Shown one piece after another: positions 28,073 to 37,353 of a stretch of 64,000 bases of DNA. The notes below the pieces were generated by a model. It was not told the origin of the DNA, did no database searches, and saw nothing but the letters and a program-made list of their open reading frames with translations. The translations under genes and the position numbers were made by a program. Every line of letters begins with the position of its first letter. Positions within the stretch are counted from its first letter, which is position 1. The stretch is from Segatella copri DSM 18205. GTDB lineage: Bacteria; Bacteroidota; Bacteroidia; Bacteroidales; Bacteroidaceae. The stretch is taken from assembly GCF_025151535.1 (NCBI RefSeq), contig NZ_CP102288.1, positions 1,059,501-1,123,500 on the forward strand, in the 5' to 3' direction.

Positions 28073-28608
28073 TACATTTTAGTCATGTGGTAACCCAGCA
28101 TTTTTAGCTCTACGGCTATTCCCATGAGGAACATCTGGTGAAGGGCGGCAACGAAACCACGGAAGGCTTCCTCGCTTCCAGGCTGCAGATTCAGATGAAT
28201 CAGCTTGCTGTAAGAGCGCGAAGCACATTCTGCCACTACATTCGTAACAGCCTTATGCGCTTCCACATTCAGCAGCAGAACCTTTTCGCAGATGTAATCA
28301 TCCATGTGGTCGAAATCTATTCTGTCACGAAGATATTCATAATGATTCTCTACCTTGCTGTAGAGTTCCCAATCCTCATCCCAATACTTGGCAAGCGCCA
28401 TTCCTACATACATGATCCAACCCAATGAAACCGTAGGATATTTGGCAAACTCGCGAATCGCATCAGGCAGATAACTCTCGCCTATTTTCTGCCACAGCTC
28501 TTCCAAATCCGGAGCTTCCGGCAAATGAGCATCTACCTTATCAATACCCAGCAGATATTGATAAAGATCTTCCTTGAAGATCGCTTCAAAATTATTTTTC
28601 TCTTCCAT
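28072..28608 (-). CDS. Conserved hypothetical cytoplasmic protein
   Basis: 178 residues, acidic and helical, no signal peptide or membrane helix. Recognisable stretches are EDLYQYLLGIDKVDAHLPEA, AKYPTVSLGWIMYVGMALAK and GFVAALHQMFLMGIAVELKM. I know this only as a Bacteroidales protein without function. It is first in a leftward set with envelope genes downstream only by position: those genes (28634 onward) actually lie upstream on the minus strand, 25 nt away, so it is the last gene of that run. Confidence 0.65.
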   Translation of the reverse strand: MEEKNNFEAIFKEDLYQYLLGIDKVDAHLPEAPDLEELWQKIGESYLPDAIREFAKYPTVSLGWIMYVGMALAKYWDEDWELYSKVENHYEYLRDRIDFDHMDDYICEKVLLLNVEAHKAVTNVVAECASRSYSKLIHLNLQPGSEEAFRGFVAALHQMFLMGIAVELKMLGYHMTKM

Positions 28609-28633
28609 TTATCTTTTCTTTTCTAATATTTTT

Positions 28634-29494
28634 TTACTGAACTCTGCAAACCCTGATTCCTATTTGCACCGGATGTTTATGCATGTAAGTATAAAGTGTC
28701 ATCGGTTCATCAATCACCTTCTTGTGAATACTGCTGGCGTTGAGCAGATGCAATCCGTCTTTGTGCCAGGAAGCAATACCGATGTGGGTCGTGTCGAGCC
28801 CCTTCTTGTTGGTAATGATGGCGATAATGTCACCATCGTGAATAGCGTTGCGGAAAACTGTCGTGTTGGCAATCTTACCCTTCGGAACATAACGGTAACG
28901 CTTGCCGTTCACACTCTGTTCCAGTTTTCTGATTCCCGATTTCCATTCCGGATGAGCCTTAAGCATCTTATAACTCGAAACATGCGTACTCATCCAGTTG
29001 ATGTTCACGGTCTGAACGGCCGAGAAAGGAGGATTGGGCGCAATATTCTTCACGATTCCCTCGCGCTCGTTTGCATCCATCCAAATCGTGAAATAATGCT
29101 GACGCTTTACATAGGAAACCTCTCCGCCCACATAACGCACATTTCGGAGATGTTCACAGAAAGCCGAGAAAGAAGTCTCGTTCTTCTTGGCGCACAGGGT
29201 GAGCGCCGTAACCATCTCTACGTATGTGGTGCAGTCCAGTTCACGGGTGTTCACGATGAGCACCTCTTCATTCGTCTGGTCCAGCGTGCCGCCCACATAA
29301 GGAACGTCCGCCATCTGCTTGCCGAACCAGAGCATCCAACTGGCAGGTTTCTTCTTCATCGCCCTTGCCTGCTGCAGCAGTCCTACAATCCGCAGACTGT
29401 CCTGCTGCTGATAAACCACATTCACCCTGGCTTCTCCCGGAACAGCCAGCATGCAAGCCAGCACGACAGCTGCCATTTTCGTAAATATTTTCAT
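28634..29494 (-). CDS. DUF1460 family, N-acetylmuramoyl-L-alanine amidase-like exported protein
   Basis: 286 residues with a signal peptide (about 1-22). The DUF1460 family has an NlpC/P60-like papain fold: Cys in LDCTTYVEMV (about residue 87) and His in DTTHIGIASW are the probable catalytic pair. Such proteins are thought to cut peptidoglycan peptides or the MurNAc-alanine bond. The gene lies between a DUF4421 outer-membrane gene (18-nt gap) and the hypothetical gene, so an envelope operon is likely. Confidence 0.82.
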   Translation of the reverse strand: MKIFTKMAAVVLACMLAVPGEARVNVVYQQQDSLRIVGLLQQARAMKKKPASWMLWFGKQMADVPYVGGTLDQTNEEVLIVNTRELDCTTYVEMVTALTLCAKKNETSFSAFCEHLRNVRYVGGEVSYVKRQHYFTIWMDANEREGIVKNIAPNPPFSAVQTVNINWMSTHVSSYKMLKAHPEWKSGIRKLEQSVNGKRYRYVPKGKIANTTVFRNAIHDGDIIAIITNKKGLDTTHIGIASWHKDGLHLLNASSIHKKVIDEPMTLYTYMHKHPVQIGIRVCRVQ

Positions 29495-29512
29495 CTCTTC
29501 TCTTTTTATATG

Positions 29513-30703
29513 TTAATGATGACGTTTCCTGCCGAAGTTCACACCCACATAAATATTGAGTGAGCCAAACGAATTGTTGGTAGAAAACTGTTTTTTCTTA
29601 TAGTTGTAGGAATGGATAATGGTGCTGGCGCCCGCGTACCAATGCGTGTTGTTCCACACAATACCGAAGCGGCCTATTCCATCCAGGTTCACATTTTTGA
29701 AACTGAAGTTGGTAATGTCCAGATGTTCCCTTTCATTATCCGATTTCGAGCTGTTGTAAGCCACACCTACCGAGAGCGAAGCGTTGAAGAGCCAGTTCTT
29801 GGCGAAAACCCAGTTGTAAGCATAGCCGCAGGTTACGTTCACATCGCTGTATTTCACCTTGCTGAACATCAGCGAACTGTCTATCTTGGCTTCCGGAGTT
29901 CCCCCGTTTGTCAGATTTTTATTCAGCTTTTCATCTACAAGATTGGTCAGTTTATCCCAGTTCACCTCCAGTTCATGCTCCGTGTAACCGATTCCCAGAA
30001 GCATGGAACCGGCACTTCTCCGCTGCACCGTACTCTGCGAATAGGCGGCAGGATAAGAGAAGCGGCGATGGTTGAAGATGTAATAAAGATTGAATCCCTT
30101 GATGCTCGATTTGAAACCGTCGAAAGGAGCCTTGCGGATAGGGTCACAATCGATGTGCTCACCCAGATTCATCCGCCGAACGTGATAGTCATTTCCCGTC
30201 TGTCGCCAGAACAGGTCTATTCCCAGCAGACTGCTGTAGAGGCTCAGGTCAAACTCCTTTTTATTAGTGTGGTTATTCCTGAAATTAATGTGCTTCAGGT
30301 CGAACGTATAACCCAGAAACACCCATCGCCAGCCCAGATAAGGCCCCAGTCGGTAAGAAGGATCAGGCGAGAAGGAAATGCTCTGTCCTTCTCTGTTTCG
30401 GAGCGTATATTCCTCGTAGGTATTGGTGTTCTGCAGCATCACCGTATAATTGTAATGCTGGTCTTCGATATAAGCCGAATCCGTACTGTTGAATTCTCTG
30501 AAGAACCGGGTGAACACATCTCCCACCTGATGGAAGAAGGTTTTGCGATGGCGCTCTTTCACGAGGCTGTCCTGGGAATTGGACATGAACATCGTCTTGT
30601 TGGAGAGCGTTCCCAGCATAGTAGAATCCACGGGCTCCCCTGCTCTTGCCGAAGTGCAGGCAAGGGAACAGATAAATCCTACTATACAGAAACATCTCTT
30701 CAT
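29513..30703 (-). CDS. DUF4421 family outer-membrane beta-barrel protein
   Basis: 396 residues, signal peptide about 1-21. The mature part alternates polar and hydrophobic residues with many aromatic strand ends (YLGWRWVFLGYTFDL, LLGIDLFWRQTGNDY, SMLLGIGYTEHELEVNW) and ends in YVGVNFGRKRHH, typical of an outer-membrane barrel. DUF4421 proteins are frequent in Bacteroidetes, function unknown. It is 38 nt downstream of the oxidoreductase gene on the same strand. Confidence 0.78.
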   Translation of the reverse strand: MKRCFCIVGFICSLACTSARAGEPVDSTMLGTLSNKTMFMSNSQDSLVKERHRKTFFHQVGDVFTRFFREFNSTDSAYIEDQHYNYTVMLQNTNTYEEYTLRNREGQSISFSPDPSYRLGPYLGWRWVFLGYTFDLKHINFRNNHTNKKEFDLSLYSSLLGIDLFWRQTGNDYHVRRMNLGEHIDCDPIRKAPFDGFKSSIKGFNLYYIFNHRRFSYPAAYSQSTVQRRSAGSMLLGIGYTEHELEVNWDKLTNLVDEKLNKNLTNGGTPEAKIDSSLMFSKVKYSDVNVTCGYAYNWVFAKNWLFNASLSVGVAYNSSKSDNEREHLDITNFSFKNVNLDGIGRFGIVWNNTHWYAGASTIIHSYNYKKKQFSTNNSFGSLNIYVGVNFGRKRHH

Positions 30704-30741
30704 AACTTACGCTCTAATCCTGATGATGATTTTGTAAAAAA

Positions 30742-31725
30742 TCAGTTCTTCCACAATACTCGGTCCAGCACCCAGTTGACGGCCGTAGCCGAAACGCTGG
30801 TGCAGTCGCATTTTCCTATTCCCTGCAGATGCTGAATCACACTCTTGATGAGCGGCAGCTGCACATAAGGCGGATTCGGAACCGTAATCAAGTTCTTTCC
30901 TTCGCTCGTAATCACTTCTATCGGCTGGTAAGTGAACACCGAGAATGAGAGCGAACCTTTCTCGCCAATCACTTCGATGCAGTCTTCCTTCGCACTCTCA
31001 TGTCCCACGAAGCACCAGCTTCCGCTGCCCGGAATTCCGCTCTCAAAGAAGAAGCACGCCGAGAGCGTATCTTCAGCCTGATAAAGATGCGCTCTGTTGG
31101 CAGGATAGCCGTGCGCACGGGTAATCACACCAAACAGATTCTGGAGCAAATCTATCTGATGAGGAGCCAGGTCGTAGAAATAGCCGCCGCCCGCAATATC
31201 CGGCTGCAGTCGCCAAGGCATTTCCTTGCCGCTCTGAAAGTCGAGATCGCGCGGAGGAACCGAGAAGCGCACCTGAACATTCACCACGTTACCGATGGTT
31301 CCGCTCTCGATAATCTCCTTTACCTTCTGGAAGTAAGGAAGATAACGGCGATAGTAAGCTACGAAGCAGGGAACACCCGTCTGCTCGCTGATGCGGTTGA
31401 TGCGGATGCAGTCGTTGTAGCTCGCTGCCAGCGGTTTCTCAATATAGCAGGGTTTGCCCGCACGCATCGCCATGATGGCGAAGGTGGCGTGAGAAGAAGG
31501 TGGCGTGGCGATGTAAACAGCATTCACATCGGGGTCTTCTATCAATTCCGATGAATCCGTGTACCATTTGCGCACATGATGGCGCTCAGCATAGCTGCGT
31601 GCCTTGTTCTCGCTTCGGCTCATCACAGCCACCACCTGCGAACCCTCCACTTCGTTGAAAGCCGGTCCGCTTTTCTTTTCGGTTACTTCTCCGCAGCCGA
31701 TAAATCCCCAATTAATCTGTTTCAT
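30742..31725 (-). CDS. Gfo/Idh/MocA family oxidoreductase
   Basis: 327 residues. N-terminal Rossmann fold with GFIGCGEVTEKKSGPAF, then VYIATPPSSHATFA and EKPLAASYNDC (EKP is the family's catalytic Lys motif), then the alpha/beta C-terminal domain with GGGYFYDLAPHQIDLL. NAD(P)-dependent oxidation of a sugar or inositol derivative is expected; the substrate cannot be read off. Downstream of engB (29-nt gap), same strand. Confidence 0.87.
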   Translation of the reverse strand: MKQINWGFIGCGEVTEKKSGPAFNEVEGSQVVAVMSRSENKARSYAERHHVRKWYTDSSELIEDPDVNAVYIATPPSSHATFAIMAMRAGKPCYIEKPLAASYNDCIRINRISEQTGVPCFVAYYRRYLPYFQKVKEIIESGTIGNVVNVQVRFSVPPRDLDFQSGKEMPWRLQPDIAGGGYFYDLAPHQIDLLQNLFGVITRAHGYPANRAHLYQAEDTLSACFFFESGIPGSGSWCFVGHESAKEDCIEVIGEKGSLSFSVFTYQPIEVITSEGKNLITVPNPPYVQLPLIKSVIQHLQGIGKCDCTSVSATAVNWVLDRVLWKN

Positions 31726-31754
31726 TCTCTATTGGTTTATTCTCTCCCGAAAGA

Positions 31755-32360
31755 TTATTCTCCGGCGAGCGATTTGTTGATTTCATCAATATAGTCGAGC
31801 ACCTCATCGCGTCCCAGCTTCTTTTCACTACTGGTAATGAAATAAGGTGGAAGTGCTTCCCAGCGGTCTTCCAGCGCATGCATCCATTTCTCCGCATTCA
31901 TGCGAGCCTTGACCGGACCCAACTTGTCGGCCTTGGTAAAGACGATGCAGAAAGGAACGCCGCTCTCGCCCAACCAGTCTACAAACTCGCGGTCTATCTT
32001 CTGCTGGTCGTGGCGCACGTCGATGAGCACAAAGACATTAGCCAACTGCTGGCGCTGCAGAATATAACTGCTTATCATTTGTTCCAGCTGCTTCTGTACG
32101 GTCTTCGAACGCTTGGCGAAACCATAGCCAGGAAGGTCAACCAGATACCATTCGTTGTTGATGATGAAGTGGTTGATAAGCAGCGTCTTACCCGGTGTGG
32201 CTGAAGTCTTAGCCAAACCCTTGTGGTTGCAGAGCATATTGATGAGGCTCGATTTTCCCACATTACTTCTGCCGATGAAAGCATATTCAGCCTTCGTATC
32301 TTTCGGACACATGCTCACTCGTGGAGCCGATATTGTAAATTCTGATTTCTTAATTTCCAT
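31755..32360 (-). CDS. engB: Ribosome biogenesis GTPase EngB/YsxC
   Basis: 201 residues, normal for EngB (also yihA or ysxC). GTPase motifs: G1 [11 protein letters not shown]2 with TSATPGKT, G3 DLPGYG, G4 TKAD and G5-like SSEKK. It is essential for 50S subunit assembly in many bacteria. The start at 32360 gives the conserved N-terminus [13 protein letters not shown]. The paired palindromic repeat lies between it and the upstream ABC-F gene. Confidence 0.94.
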   Translation of the reverse strand: MEIKKSEFTISAPRVSMCPKDTKAEYAFIGRSNVGKSSLINMLCNHKGLAKTSATPGKTLLINHFIINNEWYLVDLPGYGFAKRSKTVQKQLEQMISSYILQRQQLANVFVLIDVRHDQQKIDREFVDWLGESGVPFCIVFTKADKLGPVKARMNAEKWMHALEDRWEALPPYFITSSEKKLGRDEVLDYIDEINKSLAGE

Positions 32361-32474
32361 TCTTTCTATTTTATTATTTTTATTATTTTTGTCGCCGCAC
32401 GCCCTGAATCAACGATAACCATCATATTGCAGATAGGTAAAGGTCACTCCTAGCCCATGAGAACCTGCAAGCAG

Positions 32475-32563
32475 CACGCCCTGAAAGGGCAGAAGCCCCT
32501 AGCCCAGGGCAACGCCCTGGGTAATTTCGGACGCAAACCTGTCGCCCTGAAAGGGCAAAAGCC
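32475..32563 (-). repeat. Dispersed palindromic repeat, copy B (inverted)
   Basis: Reverse orientation of the unit at 8623: CGCCCTGAAAGGGCAG, CCCAGGGCAACGCCCTGGG and CGCCCTGAAAGGGCA. It forms a head-to-head pair with copy C. Confidence 0.85.
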
Positions 32564-32584
32564 TTCAAATACCGGACAATAAAC

Positions 32585-32672
32585 AAAGCTTTTGCCCTTA
32601 CAGGGCGCCTTGTTGATTGCCATTATACCCAGGGCGTTGCCCTGGGCTAGGAGCTTCTGCCCTTTCAGGGCG
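32585..32672 (+). repeat. Dispersed palindromic repeat, copy C
   Basis: Same unit in forward orientation, with TTTGCCCTTACAGGGCG, CCCAGGGCGTTGCCCTGGG and CTGCCCTTTCAGGGCG. The sequence between the first two palindromes differs from copy A but equals copy D reversed. Confidence 0.85.
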
Positions 32673-32715
32673 AGAGGCGTTAGAACTTTTGTGCCTTCAG
32701 CCCGTACTTCTAAGT

Positions 32716-34539
32716 CTAGAGCATTTCAGCCAGTTCCAGCCATCTCATTTCCTTCTCATCAAGTTCATCCTTGATTTCAGGCAGGCGCTTGCTTTTCTCC
32801 GTCAGTTCCTCAACCGATAGATTTCCGCTGCAGAGTTCCTCTTCCAGCTTCTTCTGTTCCTCGGTCAGCGCATCTATTTCCTGAGTCAGCTGCTCATATT
32901 CGCGCTTCTCCTTGTAGCTCATCTTGCGCTTGTTCTCAAAATTGGCGTCGCGCTTTGCCGTGCCTGCTCCGTCGCTTTCTGCCGTTGCATTTCCGCTCTT
33001 TGCCGGTTTCACCTGTTCCGCCTCGTCCTTCGCCTGCATCCGGTTCCATTCCCTGTACTGCGTATAGTTGCCTGGGAAATCCTGTATTTCGCCTTCGCCC
33101 TTGAAAACCAGCAGATGGTCTACTACCTTGTCCATGAAATAGCGGTCGTGGCTCACCACGATGACGCAACCCGCAAAATCCTGAAGATATTCTTCCAGTA
33201 CCTGCAACGTCTGGATGTCTAGGTCGTTGGTCGGCTCGTCCAGCACAAGGAAGTTCGGATTCCTCATCAGCACCGTGCAGAGGTAAAGCTTGCGCTTCTC
33301 GCCGCCGCTCAGCTTGTAAACGTAGTTGTGCTGCTCCTCAGGCGTAAAGAGGAAGAACTGCAGAAACTGCGAAGCCGTCATGTGCTTGCCGCCGCCCAGA
33401 TCTATGTAATCAGCAATCTCCGTAATCACGTCAATCACCTTCTGGTCTTCACGGAATTTCAGTCCCTCCTGCGAGAAATAGCCGAAGCGAACCGTCTCGC
33501 CGATGTCAAACTTGCCGCTGTCGGGCTGAACCTCGCCCAGCAGCATCTTGATGAAGGTCGATTTTCCCGTTCCGTTATTACCCACAATACCCATCTTCTC
33601 GAAGCGGGCAAAGTTGTAGTAGAAGTTGTCGAGAATCACCTTCTTCTGCCCCCTGTCGTCGAAAGCCTTGCTCACATACTGGCATTCAAAAATCTTCGAA
33701 CCTATATAAACGGTAGAAGCCTTCAACCTTACCTGCCTGTCTTCGATGCGCTGTTTTGCCACCTTCTCCAGCTCGTAGAAAGCATCCTCGCGGTATTTCG
33801 CCTTGTGTCCGCGCGCCTGAGGCTGGCGGCGCATCCAGTCGAGTTCCCTGCGGTAGAGATTCTTCGAGTGCTGAATTTCGGCTCTCAGATTGTCCATTCT
33901 CTCCTGCCTCTTCTCCAGATAATAAGCATAATTGCCACGATAGGTGTAGATGGTGCGGTCGTCGAGTTCCAGAATCGTATTGCACACCTTGTCCAGGAAG
34001 AATCGGTCGTGCGTAACCATGAAGATGGTCTTGTTGCCGCGGTTCAGATAACCCTCCAGCCACTCTATCATCTCCAGGTCCAGGTGGTTGGTCGGCTCGT
34101 CCAGCATCAGGAAGTCGGGTTCCGTAATCAGCACATTCGCCAGCGCCACTCGCTTCTGCTGTCCGCCGCTGAGCTGTCCCATCGGCTGTTCCAGGTTGGT
34201 AATGTGCAGCTGTGTGAGAATCTGTTTCGCCTTCAGCACCTTCTCCGGATCATCCTCATGATTGAAGCACGCCTGCAGCACACTTTCCTCCGGATCAAAC
34301 TGCGGCGACTGCTCCAGATAGCCCACCTTCAAGTCGCGTCGGTAGATGATGTCTCCGCTCTCGTGGCCCTCTTTATCCATCAGCACCGACATGAGCGTAG
34401 ACTTTCCCGTGCCGTTTCTCGCCACGAGTCCCACTTTCTGTCCTTCAGCGATAGAGAAGGAAATATTATCAAAAAGAACCTGTGCACCAAAGCGTTTGGT
34501 GAGGTTTTGAACGTCTAAATAGGGTATTTGACTAGCCAT
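32716..34539 (-). CDS. ABC-F family ATPase
   Basis: About 607 residues from 34539 (MASQIPYLDVQNLTKRFG); the open frame extends 27 codons upstream without family similarity and through the promoter, so this start is preferred. Two ABC modules on one chain with no membrane part: Walker A ARNGTGKST and GNNGTGKST, signatures LSGGQQKRV and LSGGEKRK, Walker B DEPTNHLDLE and DEPTNDLDIQ. A C-terminal coiled coil (about 520-605) with KMSYKEKREYEQLTQEIDAL is typical of Uup-like members. ABC-F proteins act on the ribosome, for translation or antibiotic protection; the coiled coil also suits the Uup role in DNA transactions. Confidence 0.9.
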   Translation of the reverse strand: MASQIPYLDVQNLTKRFGAQVLFDNISFSIAEGQKVGLVARNGTGKSTLMSVLMDKEGHESGDIIYRRDLKVGYLEQSPQFDPEESVLQACFNHEDDPEKVLKAKQILTQLHITNLEQPMGQLSGGQQKRVALANVLITEPDFLMLDEPTNHLDLEMIEWLEGYLNRGNKTIFMVTHDRFFLDKVCNTILELDDRTIYTYRGNYAYYLEKRQERMDNLRAEIQHSKNLYRRELDWMRRQPQARGHKAKYREDAFYELEKVAKQRIEDRQVRLKASTVYIGSKIFECQYVSKAFDDRGQKKVILDNFYYNFARFEKMGIVGNNGTGKSTFIKMLLGEVQPDSGKFDIGETVRFGYFSQEGLKFREDQKVIDVITEIADYIDLGGGKHMTASQFLQFFLFTPEEQHNYVYKLSGGEKRKLYLCTVLMRNPNFLVLDEPTNDLDIQTLQVLEEYLQDFAGCVIVVSHDRYFMDKVVDHLLVFKGEGEIQDFPGNYTQYREWNRMQAKDEAEQVKPAKSGNATAESDGAGTAKRDANFENKRKMSYKEKREYEQLTQEIDALTEEQKKLEEELCSGNLSVEELTEKSKRLPEIKDELDEKEMRWLELAEML

Positions 34540-34555
34540 TTTTATTTTTTTTGTG

Positions 34556-34563
34556 CAAAGATA
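34556..34563 (-). promoter_or_regulatory. Promoter box for the ABC-F gene
   Basis: On the minus strand TATCTTTG (complement of 34556-34563), ending 16 nt before the start codon. It is back to back with the rho promoter. Confidence 0.6.
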
Positions 34564-34596
34564 GGCAAAATATTTGGCAGAAACAAATTTTTTAAT

Positions 34597-34604
34597 TATC
34601 TTTG
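34597..34604 (+). promoter_or_regulatory. Promoter for rho
   Basis: TATCTTTG at 34597-34604 with TTTG at 34573-34576, 20 bp apart, an excellent match to the Bacteroidetes promoter. Confidence 0.7.
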
Positions 34605-34690
34605 CACACGAATTTATCAATCAATACCGTGTTTCCATTCAGAAACGCGACATTTCAGAAAGAAAATCATTAATATACAATATATAATAT

Positions 34691-36922
34691 ATGTATAGCA
34701 AAGAAGAATTACAAGCAAAGAGTGTCGTTCAGTTGAAGGACATTGCCAAGGAACTTGGAGCCAAGGTAAAGAAGAGCGATAACAAGGGAACTATCGTCTA
34801 CGCCATTCTCGACGCCCAGGCAGAACAGCCAGCTCCTGAAGCAGCCCCTAAGCGCAAGCGCACCCGCATTGCAACCAAGAAAGAAGACCGTGTTTATTCC
34901 GTACACGGAAATGAAGGAGAGAATTTCGACGTGCAGAAGAACCAGGTATTGGGTCCTAACGGCGGCGAAACTGCTCCTCAGGCTATGAGCGAAACTGCCC
35001 CAGCCCCAGCGGTTGAGGAAGAAATCCAGTTCAGCCCGGCAGAGCAGAGTTTACAATCAGCTGCCCAGAAGCAGACTCTAAACCAATCAGGCGAAGACAT
35101 CGAGGCTCAGGTACTTGCCAACTTCCCGAAACACCGCGGCAGAAGAAGCAAGGCAGAACTCGAAGCTATTGCAGAAGCCAGAGCAGCTGCCATCAGAAAG
35201 CATCAGGCGGTAAAAGCCGAGATAGAAGCGCAGATGGCGAAAGATGCACAGGCGACGGCTAACCAGCAGGCTGCTACTGAGGCAGAACAGCCGGAAGAGG
35301 CAACAGCCGATAACCAGCAGACAGCTCCTGAGCAGGCAGCACCTGAGCAGGCAGCACCTGAGCAAGCTGCCGTTCCTGAAGAGCAGTTCTCTGCCGGAAA
35401 CGCTGAGAGCGCTAACATCAGCGGTGATTTGCAGGCGATGCTCCAGGCTAAGATGAATGCACAGAACGCAGCAGCTCCAGCTCCGGCAGCCGCTCCGGCT
35501 CCAGCTGAGGACGCAAAGGAAGAAGCTACTGAAAAAACTGCAACCGATAAGAAACAGGAGTCAGCTCCTATCTACTATACTGAAGGTATGAAGGTAGAAC
35601 TCGATGCAGACGGAACCTGGAAGGGTGATCCGGGCGATGGAACCGATTTCATCCCAGTAGTCGACATTCCTATCGAAGACCAGGCTGCCATTCCTACTGT
35701 CGACATCTTCGACCGTCCTACCACTCCACAGACTTCTCACCAGCACACACCTGCTGCTGCCCCTGCAGCCAAGAACAAGCAGGAAGCACCAGCCTACGAT
35801 TTCAGCAATCTCGTGAAATCCAACGGTGTGCTCGAAGTGATTTCAGAGGGCTACGGATTCCTGCGCAGCAGCGATTACAATTACCTTTCTTCACCGGACG
35901 ATGTTTATGTAGCATCCAGCTTCGTCAAGAAGTTCGGTCTGAAGACTGGCGATGTCATCGAGTGCAAGGTGCGTCCGCCTCACGAGGGCGAGAAATACTT
36001 CCCGCTCACCAGCATCATCAAGATCAATGGCCGTGACCCGTCAGAGGTTCGTGACCGTGTTCCTTTCGAGCACCTCACCCCACTCTTCCCTGATGAGAAG
36101 TTCAATCTCTGTGGCGACCGCCGCACCACCAATCTCAGCACCCGCATCGTAGACCTCTTCTCGCCAATCGGTAAGGGTCAGCGTGCGCTCATCGTGGCTC
36201 AGCCAAAGACCGGTAAGACTATCCTCATGAAGGATATTGCCAACGCCATCGCAGCCAACCATCCTGAGGCTTACCTCATGATGCTGCTCATCGACGAGCG
36301 TCCTGAGGAGGTTACCGACATGGCACGCACCGTGAATGCAGAGGTTATCGCCTCTACCTTCGACGAGCCAGCAGAGCGCCATGTCAAGATTGCCGGAATC
36401 GTGCTCGAGAAGGCTAAGAGAATGGTAGAATGCGGACACGATGTTGTCATCTTCCTCGATTCCATCACCCGTCTCGCCCGTGCCTACAACACCACAGCTC
36501 CTGCATCTGGTAAGGTGCTCACCGGTGGTGTGGATGCAAACGCCCTCCAGAAACCTAAGCGACTCTTCGGTGCTGCGCGTAACATCGAAGGCGGCGGTTC
36601 GCTCACCATCATCGCTACCGCCCTCACCGATACAGGTAGCAAGATGGATGAAGTCATCTTCGAGGAGTTCAAGGGAACCGGTAACATGGAGTTGCAGCTC
36701 GACCGCTCACTCAGCAACAAGCGCATCTTCCCTGCTGTCAACCTCATTTCTTCGTCTACCCGTCGCGACGATCTGCTGCAGGACAAGACAACGCTCGACC
36801 GCATGTGGATTCTGCGCAAGTATCTGTCTGACATGAATTCTATCGAGGCGATGAGCACCATCCACAAGAATATGCAGCATACTCGCAACAACGACGAGTT
36901 CCTGCTCTCTATGAATTCATAA
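34691..36922 (+). CDS. rho: Transcription termination factor Rho with long N-terminal insert
   Basis: 743 residues against about 420 in E. coli. The N-terminal Rho helical domain ([20 protein letters not shown]) is followed by a disordered Ala/Gln/Pro/Glu-rich insert (about 40-370). This includes the threefold repeat APEQA (about 216-230) and a conserved patch [20 protein letters not shown]. The cold-shock-like RNA-binding domain starts near 375 ([15 protein letters not shown]), and the ATPase carries AQPKTGKT and [10 protein letters not shown]. It winds along C-rich RNA and dissociates RNA polymerase. Long inserts are known in Bacteroidetes Rho and may alter RNA binding. Confidence 0.96.
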   Translation: MYSKEELQAKSVVQLKDIAKELGAKVKKSDNKGTIVYAILDAQAEQPAPEAAPKRKRTRIATKKEDRVYSVHGNEGENFDVQKNQVLGPNGGETAPQAMSETAPAPAVEEEIQFSPAEQSLQSAAQKQTLNQSGEDIEAQVLANFPKHRGRRSKAELEAIAEARAAAIRKHQAVKAEIEAQMAKDAQATANQQAATEAEQPEEATADNQQTAPEQAAPEQAAPEQAAVPEEQFSAGNAESANISGDLQAMLQAKMNAQNAAAPAPAAAPAPAEDAKEEATEKTATDKKQESAPIYYTEGMKVELDADGTWKGDPGDGTDFIPVVDIPIEDQAAIPTVDIFDRPTTPQTSHQHTPAAAPAAKNKQEAPAYDFSNLVKSNGVLEVISEGYGFLRSSDYNYLSSPDDVYVASSFVKKFGLKTGDVIECKVRPPHEGEKYFPLTSIIKINGRDPSEVRDRVPFEHLTPLFPDEKFNLCGDRRTTNLSTRIVDLFSPIGKGQRALIVAQPKTGKTILMKDIANAIAANHPEAYLMMLLIDERPEEVTDMARTVNAEVIASTFDEPAERHVKIAGIVLEKAKRMVECGHDVVIFLDSITRLARAYNTTAPASGKVLTGGVDANALQKPKRLFGAARNIEGGGSLTIIATALTDTGSKMDEVIFEEFKGTGNMELQLDRSLSNKRIFPAVNLISSSTRRDDLLQDKTTLDRMWILRKYLSDMNSIEAMSTIHKNMQHTRNNDEFLLSMNS

Positions 36923-36945
36923 CCCAAGTTTAGCAAGTGGTTTAA

Positions 36946-37036
36946 GTGCGGGCTGAAGGCCCAAAAGCTCCTAGCCCAGGGCAACGCCCTGGGTATAATA
37001 GCAATTAGCAAGGCGCCCTGTAAGGGCAAAAGCTTT
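36946..37036 (-). repeat. Dispersed palindromic repeat, copy D (inverted)
   Basis: Reverse copy with GGGCTGAAGGCCCA, CCCAGGGCAACGCCCTGGG and CGCCCTGTAAGGGCAAA; begins just after the rho stop. It equals copy C reversed over most of its length. Confidence 0.82.
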
Positions 37037-37054
37037 GTATATTGCCCGGTATTT

Positions 37055-37152
37055 TAAAGCTTTTGCCCTTACAGGGCGACAGGTTTGCGTCCGTAATTAC
37101 CCAGGGCGATGCCCTGGGCTAGGAGCTTCTGCCCTTTCAGGGCGTGTGGAGC
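37055..37152 (+). repeat. Dispersed palindromic repeat, copy E
   Basis: Forward copy nearly identical to copy A (TTTGCCCTTACAGGGCG, CCCAGGGCGATGCCCTGGG, CTGCCCTTTCAGGGCG, ending GTGTGGAGC). With D it forms the same pair as B/C in opposite orientation. Confidence 0.87.
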
Positions 37153-37188
37153 AAAAACTAGTATATAAAAGAAGAGAGATTTGAAAGA

Positions 37189-37230
37189 GAAGGGCAAGTT
37201 CCATTTTCGGGATTTGCCCTTCGTGTTTTT
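37189..37230 (+). terminator. Intrinsic terminator downstream of rho
   Basis: GAAGGGCAA (37189-37197) pairs with TTGCCCTTC (37214-37222), followed by GTGTTTTTTAC. It lies beyond the repeat pair and probably ends the rho transcript. Confidence 0.7.
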
Positions 37231-37277
37231 TACTGTTTAAAATCATTAAAAAAATATCGCATTTCATTTTTTATTCG

Positions 37278-37285
37278 TATCTTTG
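37278..37285 (+). promoter_or_regulatory. Promoter box for the nucleoside phosphorylase gene
   Basis: TATCTTTG, 68 nt before the start codon at 37354. Confidence 0.6.
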
Positions 37286-37353
37286 CTTATCTTAAACACA
37301 GAGGGGCGCAAAGCACTAATATAAATAATGTATAACTTAAAATCAAGAGAACT

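Noticed and set aside
29612..30835. 407-codon plus-strand frame over DUF4421
   Set aside because: Antisense shadow without family resemblance.
33328..34518. 396-codon plus-strand frame over the ABC-F gene
   Set aside because: Antisense shadow; composition atypical and ABC motifs are on the minus strand.
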